64,000 nucleotides of DNA, taken from Pseudomonadota bacterium. Its GTDB lineage: Bacteria > Pseudomonadota > Gammaproteobacteria > Burkholderiales > Burkholderiaceae_B. This document shows, piece after piece, positions 1 to 9,230 of the stretch (positions within the stretch are counted from its first letter, which is position 1; each line of letters starts with the position of its first letter). The notes beneath the pieces were generated by a model. That model worked only from the letters and a program-made list of their open reading frames with translations, was not told the origin of the DNA and searched no databases. The DNA lies in the NCBI GenBank assembly GCA_023425645.1, contig JAFACG010000039.1, positions 10,952 through 74,951 of the forward strand. The letters run 5' to 3'. The translations under genes were made by a program, and so were the position numbers.

Positions 1-657
1 GGTGTACAGGTAGCGAAAGCCCGCCTGCTGGGCGATCCGTACATAGTCCGGGTCGAAATAGCCCTGCGGCCAGCAGAACTGGTCCGAGACGGAACCCAGC
101 TTGGCGCGCAGAGTCTGGCGCGACTGCTCCAGCTCCCAGCGCATCTTCTCGTTCTTGTGCTCGCGTTGCTCGCCCAGATCCCAGCGCGTATGCGTATGGG
201 TATGGCTGTGGAACTCGAACACGCCCTCTTCCTGCATGGCGCGGATTTCGCTCCAGCGCAGGATGACTTCGTCGCTGCGTCCGGCGGCGATGCGCGCTTC
301 GCATTCCCGGTGATCGGGGCATTCGGGGACATCGCCCTGGCCAGCGTGCGTACGCACCGGGCCGTCCTTGACCCAGGAGGTCACCAGGAAGATGACGGCA
401 TTGAAACCATATTTCTTGAGCAGGGGGTAGGCATGGACCCAATTGTCCAGATAGCCGTCGTCGAAGGTGATCAGCACCGACTTGCGCGGCACGCCCTGCC
501 CCTGCAGGTGACCGACGAACTGCTCGGTGGTCAGGCTGGTCCAGCCGTGGCGCTTGAGCCATTGCAGATGCTGCTCGAAATGCTCGGGGGACGCATTGAT
601 CATGCCGCCCTGGGGGGTGACGTGGTGATACATCATCACCGGCACGGTGGTGGCCAT
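1..657 (-). CDS. Polysaccharide deacetylase (NodB-type), partial
   Basis: The first 219 residues are present and the C-terminus lies beyond the left edge. The protein is a NodB-homology carbohydrate esterase 4 domain, a family that removes N- or O-acetyl groups from surface polysaccharides with a divalent metal. Seen: the TFDDGY metal-binding/catalytic motif at residues 64-69, the histidine motif HSHTHTH at 150-156, and CWPQGY at 195-200, which resembles the third family motif. No signal peptide is visible, so it may act in the cytoplasm or at the inner face of the membrane. The ATG lies 2 bases after the stop of the upstream GT4 glycosyltransferase, so the two are almost certainly co-translated. 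The polysaccharide substrate is unknown. Confidence 0.88.
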   Translation of the reverse strand, partial: MATTVPVMMYHHVTPQGGMINASPEHFEQHLQWLKRHGWTSLTTEQFVGHLQGQGVPRKSVLITFDDGYLDNWVHAYPLLKKYGFNAVIFLVTSWVKDGPVRTHAGQGDVPECPDHRECEARIAAGRSDEVILRWSEIRAMQEEGVFEFHSHTHTHTRWDLGEQREHKNEKMRWELEQSRQTLRAKLGSVSDQFCWPQGYFDPDYVRIAQQAGFRYLYT

Positions 658-659
658 TC

Positions 660-1766
660 TCATTTTTGCAGTTCCTTCAGCCAGCGGTAGTAAGCGCCTT
701 CAAGCCGGTCGCCCATCGCCTTGGGAGTGAATCGTTCGTCGCTGCGGCAGAACTCCCGCCCGGCCGCGCCCATGGCGCGGCGGCGCTCCGGATCCCGGAT
801 CAGCTCATGCAGGGCGGCGCGCAGCGCCTCTATGTCGTGCAGGGGCGCCAACAGGCCGCTGCGCCCTTCCAGCATCATTTCCGGCACGCCGCCCACCCGG
901 GTGCCGACCACGGGCAGGCCGGCGCTGCCGGCCTCGACGAAGGCCGTACCCGACGCCTCCATGTGGGTGGCAAGGGCGAAGATGTCCAAATTTGGCAGCA
1001 GGGACGGCACGTCCGAGCGGGCGCCCAGCAGATGCACGCGCTCCTGCAGGCCCTGCCCGGCCACCAGAGCCTGCAGTTCCTCGAAACCTGGCGAGCCTCC
1101 GCCCGCCAGGACCAGATGCAGATCGGGGTGCACGGCGAACAGGGGCTGCATGGCCGCAATCAGTTCGCGGTGCCCTTTTTCGCGCCGCAGCACGGCCACG
1201 CAGCCCACCAGCAGCGCGTGCGGCGGCAGGCCGAGCTCGGCCCGCAGGTCCAGCGCGGGGGCGGAATCCAGCAGGGCCGGATCCACGCAGGGATACACGA
1301 CCTGCACCGATTCCGGCTTGACGCCGCGCTGGATCAGATGCTCGCGCACGTACTCGCTGGGCGTGATGACGCGCTTGGGCACGATGGTGTAGGACAGCAG
1401 CGATCCAACCTTCTTGGCCAGGTGGCGCGTACGCACGATCAGCGGCGTGCCCGCCAGCCGCCCGGCCATGCCGGCCAGCAGGGCGTCGCGGCGGCTGTGG
1501 CTGTTGACCACGTCGAAACCGCCCTGGCGCAGCACGCGACGCAACTGGCGCACGCCGCGCAGGTAGTTGCGGGGGCCGTCCATGTACAGGGTGTGGACGA
1601 CGAAGCCTTCGTCGCGCAGGCGCGCCGCCAATTGCGCATGAGGCTGGCAGGCAGCCTCCACATGATGGCCGCGTTCACGCAGGATGCGCATCACGCGCAG
1701 GATGTAGTTCTCCTGGCCGCCGAAGCTCGTGGCGGCCTCCGAGTGCAGGATGCGCAGCGGCCTCAT
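660..1766 (-). CDS. GT4-family glycosyltransferase
   Basis: A 368-residue GT-B fold glycosyltransferase. The N-terminal half has the Gly-rich loop TSFGGQE (13-19). The C-terminal half has the nucleotide-sugar binding region RREKGH (194-199) and the EX7E motif with Glu270 and Glu278, followed by GLPVVGT. Family 4 enzymes transfer a sugar from an activated donor with retention, usually in LPS or capsule assembly. An upstream in-frame extension exists, but the conserved N-terminus starts at MRPLRILHSE, whose ATG overlaps the dnaE stop by 4 bases (ATGA). It is followed 2 bases later by the deacetylase gene. Donor and acceptor cannot be told from sequence; the pairing with a deacetylase suggests a surface glycan. 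Confidence 0.88.
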   Translation of the reverse strand: MRPLRILHSEAATSFGGQENYILRVMRILRERGHHVEAACQPHAQLAARLRDEGFVVHTLYMDGPRNYLRGVRQLRRVLRQGGFDVVNSHSRRDALLAGMAGRLAGTPLIVRTRHLAKKVGSLLSYTIVPKRVITPSEYVREHLIQRGVKPESVQVVYPCVDPALLDSAPALDLRAELGLPPHALLVGCVAVLRREKGHRELIAAMQPLFAVHPDLHLVLAGGGSPGFEELQALVAGQGLQERVHLLGARSDVPSLLPNLDIFALATHMEASGTAFVEAGSAGLPVVGTRVGGVPEMMLEGRSGLLAPLHDIEALRAALHELIRDPERRRAMGAAGREFCRSDERFTPKAMGDRLEGAYYRWLKELQK

Positions 1767-4700
1767 CGGTAGCTGATCTCCACTTCCCGCGTGGCGTCCC
1801 ATTGCTCCAGCTGCTCCAGCATGGAGTCGGCCAGGCGCACCCGCCAGTCCCGGCCCAGCTGGATGACGCATTCATAATCGGGGCGATGCAGTTGCACTTC
1901 CACGGCCACCCCTCCCCCTTCCGGGGCGCGATGCGGCGCCAGCAGGTTCTGCAGACGGGCGGCGTCGGCCTGGTCTCCCAGGACGATGCTCAGGCAGCTG
2001 GCGCGGGTTTCGCGGGCCAGCTGCAGATCGAAGATGGCGTCGGCCGTCACGCGCAGGCCGCCGGTGTAGTCGTCATTGCTGACCTTGCCCTGGATGATGA
2101 CGAGCTGGTCTTCCTTCAGGCGCTGGCGGTGCTCCTCGAACAGTTCGTTGAAGATGGCCACTTCGATCTGGGCGGAGCCATCGTCCAGCATGGCATACAG
2201 CATCTTGCCTCGGCGCGTCATGCGCACGCGCACGGCCGACAGCACGCCGGCGAACCATTGCGGATTGCGGGAGGCTTCCAGGCGCGCCAGCGGCGTGGGC
2301 GCGAAGCGGCGGACCTCGTCGCGCCAGGCGTCGAACAGGTGCCCGCTGAAATAGAAGCCCAGCGCCGTCTTTTCCTGACGCAGCCTTTCCTGCAGGCTCC
2401 AGGGCGCGACCTTGGCGACTTCGCCTTCCACGATGTCGTCCGAATCGTCGGCGAACAGGGAGGACTGGTTGGCGCTGCGCTCGGCCTGCTCGGCCGCCTC
2501 CACCGCTGCGCCGATGGTGGCCAGCAGCGCGGCGCGGTTGTCGTCGATGCAGTCGAAGGCGCCGGCCCTCACCAGGGCTTCGATGGTGCGCTTGTTGACC
2601 TGGTGGCGGTCCACCCGGCGGCAGAAGTCGAACAGGCTCTTGAACGGCCCTTCCTGGGCGCGCGCCTGGACGATGGCCTCCACCGCGGCCTGACCCGTGC
2701 CTTTGACGGCGCCCAGGCCGTAGCGCATGGTGCGCGGCGGCAGCCCCTGCGCCGTGTAGCTGTCCTCCACGGGCTCGAAGCGGTAGTTGGACGCATTGAT
2801 GTCGGGCGGCAGGACCTGCACGCCATTGGCCAGCGCATCCTTCCAGAAGATCTGCACCTTGTCGGTGTCGTCCATGTCCGACAACAAGGTGGCGGCCAGG
2901 AACTCGGCCGGATGATGGGCCTTGAGCCAGGCCGTCTGATAGGCGATCAGGGCGTAGGCGGCGGAGTGACTCTTGTTGAAGCCGTAGCCCGCGAATTTCT
3001 CCATCAGGTCGAACAGCTTGACCGCCAGCTCGGGATCATGCCCCTTCTTGACGGCGCCTTCCTCGAACAGCACGCGGTGCTTGGCCATTTCCTCGGGCTT
3101 TTTCTTGCCCATGGCGCGCCGCAGCAAGTCGGCGCCGCCCAGCGAATAGCCGCCGATGATCTGCGAGATCAGCATCACCTGTTCCTGGTAGACGATCACC
3201 CCGTAAGTGCTGCGCAGGGTGCTTTCCAGGTCCGGGTGGAAGTAGTCCACTTCGGCGCGGCCGTGCTTGCGATTCACGAAGTCCACCACCATGCCCGATT
3301 CCAGCGGCCCCGGACGATACAGGGCCAGCATGGCGATGATGTCTTCGAAGGTGGACGGCCGCAGGCTGCGCAACAGCTCCTTCATCCCGCGCGATTCCAG
3401 CTGGAACACGGCGGTGGTGTTGCCCTCGCACAGCAGCTTGTAGGAGGCGTCGTCGTCCAGCGGCAGCGCCATGATGTCGAAGTCGCGCTTGGATGGATTG
3501 AACTGCCGCACGTAGCGCACCGCCCAGTCCAGGATGGTCAGGTTGCGCAGGCCCAGGAAGTCGAACTTGACCAGGCCGGCGGCTTCCACGTCATCCTTGT
3601 CGTATTGGGACACGGCATTGGCGTCCGGGCCGGGCTGGCAATACAGCGGGCAGAAGTCGATCAGCTTGCCCGGCGCGATCAGCACGCCGCCGGCGTGCAT
3701 GCCCACGCTGCGCGTCAGGCCCTCCAGGGGCCGGGCAAGATCGATCAGGGCCTTGACCTCTTCGTCGTTCTCATATCGTTCGCGAAAGGCGGGTTCGTCC
3801 GCCAGGGCGCGCTCCAGGGTCCAGGGATCGGCCGGGTTGAAGGGGATCAGCTTGGACAGGCCGTCGCACATGCTGTAGGGCAGCTCCAGCACCCGGCCCA
3901 CATCGCGCACCACCGCCTTGGCGCCCAGCGTGCCGAAGGTGGCGATCTGGCTGACGGCCTGGCGGCCGTATTTTTCCTTCACGTAATCGATGACGCGTTC
4001 GCGGTTGTCCTGGCAGAAATCCACGTCGAAGTCGGGCATGGAGACCCGCTCGGGATTCAGGAAACGCTCGAACAGCAAGTCGTAGCGCAGCGGATCCAGG
4101 TCGGTGATGCCCAGGCTGTAGGCGACCAGCGAGCCCGCCCCCGAACCCCGGCCGGGACCGACCGGCACGCCGTTGTGCTTGCCCCAGTTGATGAAGTCGG
4201 CCACGATCAGGAAGTAGCCTGGAAAGCCCATGGAAATGATGGTGTTGCATTCCCAGCGCAGGCGCTCCGCGTAGGTCGGGTACTGCGCCTGGCGCTCGGC
4301 CTCGTCCGGGTAGAGCTGCTCCATGCGCTTTTTCAGGCCGTCCTCGGCCTGATGCACCAGGTAGTCGTCCAGCGTCATGCCGTCGGGCGTGGGGAAATCG
4401 GGCAGGTAGGGCTTGCCCAGCTCCAGCTCCAGGTTGCAGCGCTTGGCGATCTCCAGCGTGTTCTCCAGGGCCGAGGGCACGTCGGCGAAACGGCGCGCCA
4501 TCTCCTCCGAATCCAGGAAATACTGCTCGGGCGTGAAGCGCTTGACGCGCTTGGGATTGGCCAGCTGCTCACCCTCGGCGATGCAGACGCGCACCTCGTG
4601 GGCGCGGAAATCGTCGGCCTCGATGAACTGGATGGGATGCGTGGCGACCACGGGCAGGTCCAGCTCGGCGGCCAGCCGCATCGCTGCCTGCACATACAAT

Positions 4701-5239
4701 TCGTCGCCGTCGGCGCCGCAGCGCTGCAGCTCGATGAAGAAGGCGTCGGGAAACAGCCCCGCCCAATGGCGCGCGCACTGGCGCGCCAGCTCCATGTTGC
4801 CGGACTCCAGGGCCTGGCCCACGTCGCCCATGCGCGCCCCCGACAAGGCGATCAGGCCGCTGCGCCCTTCCAGCCAGGCGCGCCGCACTTCCGCCCTGCC
4901 CTTGTACTGGTTGCCCAGCCAGGCGCGCGTCAGGATGTCGCACAAGTCCAGGTAGCCGGCCTCGTTCTGCACCAGCAGAAGCAGGCGCGAAGGCTTTTCT
5001 CGATCCTCCTCGTTCTGCAGCCAGATGTCGCAACCCATGATGGCCTTGATGCCGGCCTTGCGCGCGGCCTTGTAGAACTTGATCTGGCCGAACAGATTGC
5101 ACAGGTCCGTCAGGGCGAGCGCCGGCTGCCCGTAGGCCAGCGCCTTCTTGATCATGTCGGGTATGCGGGCGATGCCGTCCACCACCGAGAACTCGGAGTG
5201 GGATCGCAGATGGACAAAGGAGGTGTGTGTTTCGCTCAT
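1763..5239 (-). CDS. dnaE: DNA polymerase III subunit alpha
   Basis: The replicative polymerase catalytic subunit, 1158 residues, close to the usual 1160. Seen: an N-terminal PHP domain starting around HLRSHSEFS (10-18), the polymerase palm with GPGRGSGAGS (361-370) and the acidic motif PDFDVDF (402-408) that supplies two of the catalytic aspartates, then the tandem HhH and OB-fold region near the C-terminus. It incorporates nucleotides at the fork as part of the Pol III core with epsilon and theta. The stop overlaps the start of the GT4 glycosyltransferase gene, an unusual partner for dnaE. A TACAAT box lies only about 9 bases before the ATG; it is too weakly supported to call a promoter. 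Confidence 0.98.
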   Translation of the reverse strand: MSETHTSFVHLRSHSEFSVVDGIARIPDMIKKALAYGQPALALTDLCNLFGQIKFYKAARKAGIKAIMGCDIWLQNEEDREKPSRLLLLVQNEAGYLDLCDILTRAWLGNQYKGRAEVRRAWLEGRSGLIALSGARMGDVGQALESGNMELARQCARHWAGLFPDAFFIELQRCGADGDELYVQAAMRLAAELDLPVVATHPIQFIEADDFRAHEVRVCIAEGEQLANPKRVKRFTPEQYFLDSEEMARRFADVPSALENTLEIAKRCNLELELGKPYLPDFPTPDGMTLDDYLVHQAEDGLKKRMEQLYPDEAERQAQYPTYAERLRWECNTIISMGFPGYFLIVADFINWGKHNGVPVGPGRGSGAGSLVAYSLGITDLDPLRYDLLFERFLNPERVSMPDFDVDFCQDNRERVIDYVKEKYGRQAVSQIATFGTLGAKAVVRDVGRVLELPYSMCDGLSKLIPFNPADPWTLERALADEPAFRERYENDEEVKALIDLARPLEGLTRSVGMHAGGVLIAPGKLIDFCPLYCQPGPDANAVSQYDKDDVEAAGLVKFDFLGLRNLTILDWAVRYVRQFNPSKRDFDIMALPLDDDASYKLLCEGNTTAVFQLESRGMKELLRSLRPSTFEDIIAMLALYRPGPLESGMVVDFVNRKHGRAEVDYFHPDLESTLRSTYGVIVYQEQVMLISQIIGGYSLGGADLLRRAMGKKKPEEMAKHRVLFEEGAVKKGHDPELAVKLFDLMEKFAGYGFNKSHSAAYALIAYQTAWLKAHHPAEFLAATLLSDMDDTDKVQIFWKDALANGVQVLPPDINASNYRFEPVEDSYTAQGLPPRTMRYGLGAVKGTGQAAVEAIVQARAQEGPFKSLFDFCRRVDRHQVNKRTIEALVRAGAFDCIDDNRAALLATIGAAVEAAEQAERSANQSSLFADDSDDIVEGEVAKVAPWSLQERLRQEKTALGFYFSGHLFDAWRDEVRRFAPTPLARLEASRNPQWFAGVLSAVRVRMTRRGKMLYAMLDDGSAQIEVAIFNELFEEHRQRLKEDQLVIIQGKVSNDDYTGGLRVTADAIFDLQLARETRASCLSIVLGDQADAARLQNLLAPHRAPEGGGVAVEVQLHRPDYECVIQLGRDWRVRLADSMLEQLEQWDATREVEISYR

Positions 5240-5330
5240 GTCGGAATTGTACTGAACCCGATTGAAAATGGTTGCTCCGGCGCGGCCGGGACGGACGGCC
5301 GGAGCAGCGGACGGGAGAAGGACGCGCGCA

Positions 5331-8300
5331 TCAGCGCTGCAAGGCCGCCCAGGCTTTCTCCAGGCGCTTGACCGAGACCGGCATGGGCGTGCGCAGCTCC
5401 TGTGCGAACAGGGACACGCGCAGTTCCTCCAGCATCCAGCGCAAGTCGCGCAGGCCGCTGTCCTCGGCCCCTTTCAGGGCGGCCACGGCGCGCTGGTACT
5501 TGACCAGCAGCGCAGCCATGTCCTGCATCAGCCGCTGATCGCGGGCCGGGTCGGCGCGCAGCTTGTCCACGCGCGTCTGCACCGCCTTCAGGTAACGCGG
5601 AAAATGGGCCAGCTGCTTGTATTCGCTGGCTTCCAGGAAGCGGGCCGGCATCAGCGCCGCCAATTGCTGCTGCATGTCCTTCAAGGCCTCGGGGTGCGCC
5701 TTGACCTGGGCCAGCTTCTTCTGCGCCGCGCTCCATTCGACCAGGATCTGCCCCGCCAGCCGGGCCACCTCCTGGGCCACCAGCCCCAGGCGACTGCGGC
5801 CTTCCTGGGCGCGCGCCTCGAAGCTCGCCTGGTCATGCGGCCAGGGCTCCATCATGCACGACTGCTCCAGGGCCACATCGATGATCTGGTCGCGCAACTG
5901 TTCTTGCGTGCCCAGGGTCATGTACAGCATGCTGATGCGCGTCAGATCCGCGATGTTCTTTTCCAGGAAACGCACCTGCTCGCGCAGGGCCAGCCGGAAC
6001 AGGCGGCGCAGGCCCTTGCGATGCTGGCGGCGCGCCTCGGCCGGATCGTCGAACACGTCCAGGTCGCAATGCGTCTTCTGATCGATCAGCGCCGGGTAGC
6101 CGATGAAGCTGCGGCCCTTGCGCCTGATCTCCATCAGCTCGGGCAGTTCGCCGAAGGACCAGCTGGTCAACTGCTCGTGGTCCAGCACCTGCGCGACCTG
6201 CTCGTCGGCCGCGGCTATCTGCTGGAAGGAAGCCTGGGCCTGGCGGCCGTGCTCGGCCTTGAGCTGGTCCAGGTTGCGCCCGCCCGAGAGCATCCGGCCA
6301 TGTTCGTCGATGACGCGAAAGTTCATGAACAGGTGGGCGGGCAGGGTCTCCAGCTTGAAATCGCTGCGCTGCGGCCGCTGCTTGACCTGCTCCCACATGT
6401 CCTGGGCGATGGCGTCCAGCAGGCTCATGCCCGGGTCGGCCGCGCGGTCGAACCAGCGCTTGTGGAAAGCGTCGGCATAGTCCGGCAAAGGCACGCAATG
6501 GCGGCGGGTGCGCTGCGGCAGGGACTTGAGCAGCGCCAGCACCTTTTCCTTGAGCATGCCCGGCACCAGCCATTCGCAGCGCGCCGGATCGATCTGGTTC
6601 AGGGCGAACAAGGGCACGCTGAGCGTCACCCCGTCGCGCACCGAACCGGGTTCGAAGTGATAATCCAGCGCCATCTTGACGCCCTGCCACTGCACCGAAC
6701 GCGGAAAGACGTCGGTGGTGATGCCGGCGGCGTCGTGCCGCATCAGCTCGTCCCGGCTCAATTCCAGACCCTTGGCCTGTTCCTTGGACAGCCCCTTGTA
6801 CCATTTCTCCAGCGTCGCGGTCTGGTAGACGTCCTGCGGGATGCGCTGGTCGTAAAAGGCGTAGATCAATTCTTCGTCGATCAGGATGTCCGGCCGGCGC
6901 GACTGGTGTTCCAGGCGCTCCACCGCCGAAATCTGCTGGCGATTGTGGCGCAGGAACGGCAGGCTGGAGTCGATCTCGCCGGGCACCAGGGCCTGGCGCA
7001 GGAAGATCTCGCGCGCCTGCGCGGGATCGATCTTGCCGAAATGCACGCGCCGTCCGCTGTAGATCATCAGGCCATACAGGGTGGCGCGCTCGTTGGCCAC
7101 CACCTGACCGGCCTTCTTCTCCCAGCGCGGGTCGGACCAGGTCTTGCGCAGCAGGTGCGCCCCCACCTTCTCCACCCATTGCGGCTCGATGCGGGCCACG
7201 CAGCGCGCAAACAGGCGCGTGGTCTCCACCAGTTCGCCGGCCAGGATCCAGCGCCCGGCCTTCTTGACCAGCTTGGAGCCCGGGTGGATGACGAAACGCA
7301 ATTCGCGCGTGCCTTGGTACAGGCCGGTTTCTTCGCTTTTGTGGCCGATATTGCCGATCAGGCCGGTGAGCAAGGCCAGATGCACCTGCTCGTAGGTGGC
7401 CGGCGAGGGATTGGCCGCCCAGCGCTGCTCGTGCACCAGGCTGCGCAACTGGGTGTGAACGTCGCGCCATTCCCGCACGCGCACGGGCGAGAGCATGGCC
7501 TGCTTCAGGCTGTTCATGAACTTGCGCTGCGAGCCCTGCTCGGCGGATTGCTCCTCCAGCCAGTTCCACAGTTTCACATAGGATAGGAACTCGGACTTGT
7601 CGTCATTGAAGCGGGCGTGCGCCTGGTTGGCGGCCTCGCGCTCGTGCATGGGGCGATCGCGCGGATCCTGCACCGACATGGCGGCGGCAATGACCAGCAT
7701 TTCCGTCAGGCAGTGCTGCTCGTGTCCGGCCAGCACCATGCGCGCCACGCGCGGGTCCACCGGCAGCTTGGCCAGGGAACGGCCCACCGGGGTCAGACGC
7801 TGCTGCTCGTCCAGCGCGCCCAGCTCCTGCAGGATCTGGTAGCCGTCGGCGATGGCCCGGCCCGTGGGCGGCTCCACGAAGGGGAAGGTTTCCACGTCGT
7901 CCAGCCGCAGGGCCTTCATGCGCAGGATCACCGAGGCCAGCGAGGAACGCAGGATCTCCGGATCGGTGAAGGGCGGACGGCTCTTGAAGTCCTGCTCGTC
8001 GTACAGGCGTATGCACACGCCGGGGCCGATACGGCCGCAGCGGCCGGCGCGCTGGTTGGCCGAAGCCTGGCTGACGGCCTCGATGCGCAGCTGCTCGACC
8101 TTGTTGCGCCAGGAGTAGCGCTTGATGCGCGCCAGCCCGCTGTCCACCACGTAGCGTATGCCGGGCACGGTCAGCGAGGTCTCGGCCACGTTGGTGGCCA
8201 GCACCACGCGGCGCGCATTGCCCTTGGGGCGGAAGATCTGTTCCTGCTCGGCCTGCGACAGGCGCGCGAACAAGGGCAGGATGACGGTATTGGCGGGCTT

Positions 8301-9122
8301 GTCCTTCTCCAGGGCCTCGGTGGCCTCGCGGATCTCGCGCTCGCCGGGCAGGAACACCAGCACGTCGCCGCTGCCGTGGCGGGCGCATTCCTGCACCGCG
8401 TCCACGATGCCGTTCATCAGGTCACGCTCCTCTTCCGAGGCCGAGCGGCGCTCCTCCGCGTCCCCCTGGGACTCGTCCATGATGGGACGGTACAGGATCT
8501 CCACCGGATACAGGCGGCCCGACACTTCGATCACGGGCGCCGGCTTGCCCTTGTGGGCGAAATGACGCGCAAAGCGATCCGCGTCTATGGTGGCGGAGGT
8601 GATGATCAGCTTCAGGTCGCGGCGCCGGGGCAGCAACTGCTTCAGGAAGCCCAGCAGGAAATCGATGTTCAGGCTGCGTTCGTGCGCCTCGTCGATGATG
8701 ATGGTGTCGTAGCGGTTGAGCATGGGGTCGCGCTGCGACTCCGCCAGCAGGATCCCGTCCGTCATCAGCTTGATGGCCGAGCGCGGGCCGGTCTTGTCGT
8801 TGAAGCGGATCTGGTAGCCTACCCAGTCGCCGATCTCCGACTGCAGCTCCTCGGCGATGCGCTTGGCCACCGAGGTCGCGGCCAGGCGGCGCGGCTGGGT
8901 GTGGCCGATGACCCCGCCGTCCAGCCCCCGGCCCATCTCAAGGCATATCTTGGGCAGCTGGGTCGTCTTGCCCGACCCGGTTTCGCCGCACACGATGACC
9001 ACCTGGTGGTCCCTGATGGCCCTGGCTATCTCGTCCCGGCGGCCGCTGACGGGCAGGTCTTCGGGGTAAAGGATGGGCGGCAGGATGCGGGGGTTTTCAG
9101 TCAATTCTACGGACTCGTGCAT
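5331..9122 (-). CDS. hrpA: ATP-dependent RNA helicase HrpA (DEAH box)
   Basis: A 1263-residue DEAH-box helicase, near the about 1300 residues of E. coli HrpA. Seen: Walker A GETGSGKT (46-53), DEAH box (144-147), the QRAGRCGRIGPG motif VI in the second RecA domain, then the HA2/OB-fold region and the long C-terminal extension (DUF3418) typical of HrpA rather than HrpB. HrpA is known to resolve stalled ribosomes on mRNA and to act in mRNA processing. It diverges from argA across a 108-bp region holding a palindromic ATTATAAT box that could serve as the -10 on both strands. Confidence 0.96.
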   Translation of the reverse strand: MHESVELTENPRILPPILYPEDLPVSGRRDEIARAIRDHQVVIVCGETGSGKTTQLPKICLEMGRGLDGGVIGHTQPRRLAATSVAKRIAEELQSEIGDWVGYQIRFNDKTGPRSAIKLMTDGILLAESQRDPMLNRYDTIIIDEAHERSLNIDFLLGFLKQLLPRRRDLKLIITSATIDADRFARHFAHKGKPAPVIEVSGRLYPVEILYRPIMDESQGDAEERRSASEEERDLMNGIVDAVQECARHGSGDVLVFLPGEREIREATEALEKDKPANTVILPLFARLSQAEQEQIFRPKGNARRVVLATNVAETSLTVPGIRYVVDSGLARIKRYSWRNKVEQLRIEAVSQASANQRAGRCGRIGPGVCIRLYDEQDFKSRPPFTDPEILRSSLASVILRMKALRLDDVETFPFVEPPTGRAIADGYQILQELGALDEQQRLTPVGRSLAKLPVDPRVARMVLAGHEQHCLTEMLVIAAAMSVQDPRDRPMHEREAANQAHARFNDDKSEFLSYVKLWNWLEEQSAEQGSQRKFMNSLKQAMLSPVRVREWRDVHTQLRSLVHEQRWAANPSPATYEQVHLALLTGLIGNIGHKSEETGLYQGTRELRFVIHPGSKLVKKAGRWILAGELVETTRLFARCVARIEPQWVEKVGAHLLRKTWSDPRWEKKAGQVVANERATLYGLMIYSGRRVHFGKIDPAQAREIFLRQALVPGEIDSSLPFLRHNRQQISAVERLEHQSRRPDILIDEELIYAFYDQRIPQDVYQTATLEKWYKGLSKEQAKGLELSRDELMRHDAAGITTDVFPRSVQWQGVKMALDYHFEPGSVRDGVTLSVPLFALNQIDPARCEWLVPGMLKEKVLALLKSLPQRTRRHCVPLPDYADAFHKRWFDRAADPGMSLLDAIAQDMWEQVKQRPQRSDFKLETLPAHLFMNFRVIDEHGRMLSGGRNLDQLKAEHGRQAQASFQQIAAADEQVAQVLDHEQLTSWSFGELPELMEIRRKGRSFIGYPALIDQKTHCDLDVFDDPAEARRQHRKGLRRLFRLALREQVRFLEKNIADLTRISMLYMTLGTQEQLRDQIIDVALEQSCMMEPWPHDQASFEARAQEGRSRLGLVAQEVARLAGQILVEWSAAQKKLAQVKAHPEALKDMQQQLAALMPARFLEASEYKQLAHFPRYLKAVQTRVDKLRADPARDQRLMQDMAALLVKYQRAVAALKGAEDSGLRDLRWMLEELRVSLFAQELRTPMPVSVKRLEKAWAALQR

Positions 9123-9148
9123 GAAAGGTATTTTCTGGTACAGACATC

Positions 9149-9156
9149 ATTATAAT
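9149..9156. promoter_or_regulatory. Shared palindromic -10 box between hrpA and argA
   Basis: The octamer ATTATAAT contains a perfect TATAAT on each strand, offset by 2 bases. It lies 26 bases before the hrpA ATG and 74 before the argA ATG. No good TTGACA-like -35 is visible at 16-18 bases on either side, so this is a candidate from the -10 alone. Confidence 0.4.
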
Positions 9157-9172
9157 TTTGGCTTCAAGCCTT

Positions 9173-9203
9173 AGAGCGTGTTCAATCTCTTCAAGTACGC
9201 TCT
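9173..9203. promoter_or_regulatory. Inverted repeat in the argA leader
   Basis: AGAGCGT at 9173-9179 is repeated inverted as ACGCTCT at 9197-9203, with further imperfect pairing inward through TTCAA on both sides. It lies between the putative -10 and the argA ATG at 9231, so it could be a protein-binding operator or an mRNA hairpin in the argA leader. Confidence 0.4.
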
Positions 9204-9230
9204 CGAATTTGGACGCATAGATCCCCTGCA

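Noticed and set aside
5240..5260. A dnaE promoter at TACAAT
   Set aside because: No -35 partner at a suitable distance, and the box is only 9 bases from the ATG.
1802..5371. A 1189-codon open frame on the plus strand opposite dnaE
   Set aside because: Its composition (very rich in His, Gln, Ala, Gly) is that of a high-GC antisense shadow, it matches no family, and dnaE on the other strand is certain.
5262..9155. Long plus-strand frames opposite hrpA (774 and 512 codons)
   Set aside because: No ribosome site, no recognisable domain, and hrpA fills the minus strand.
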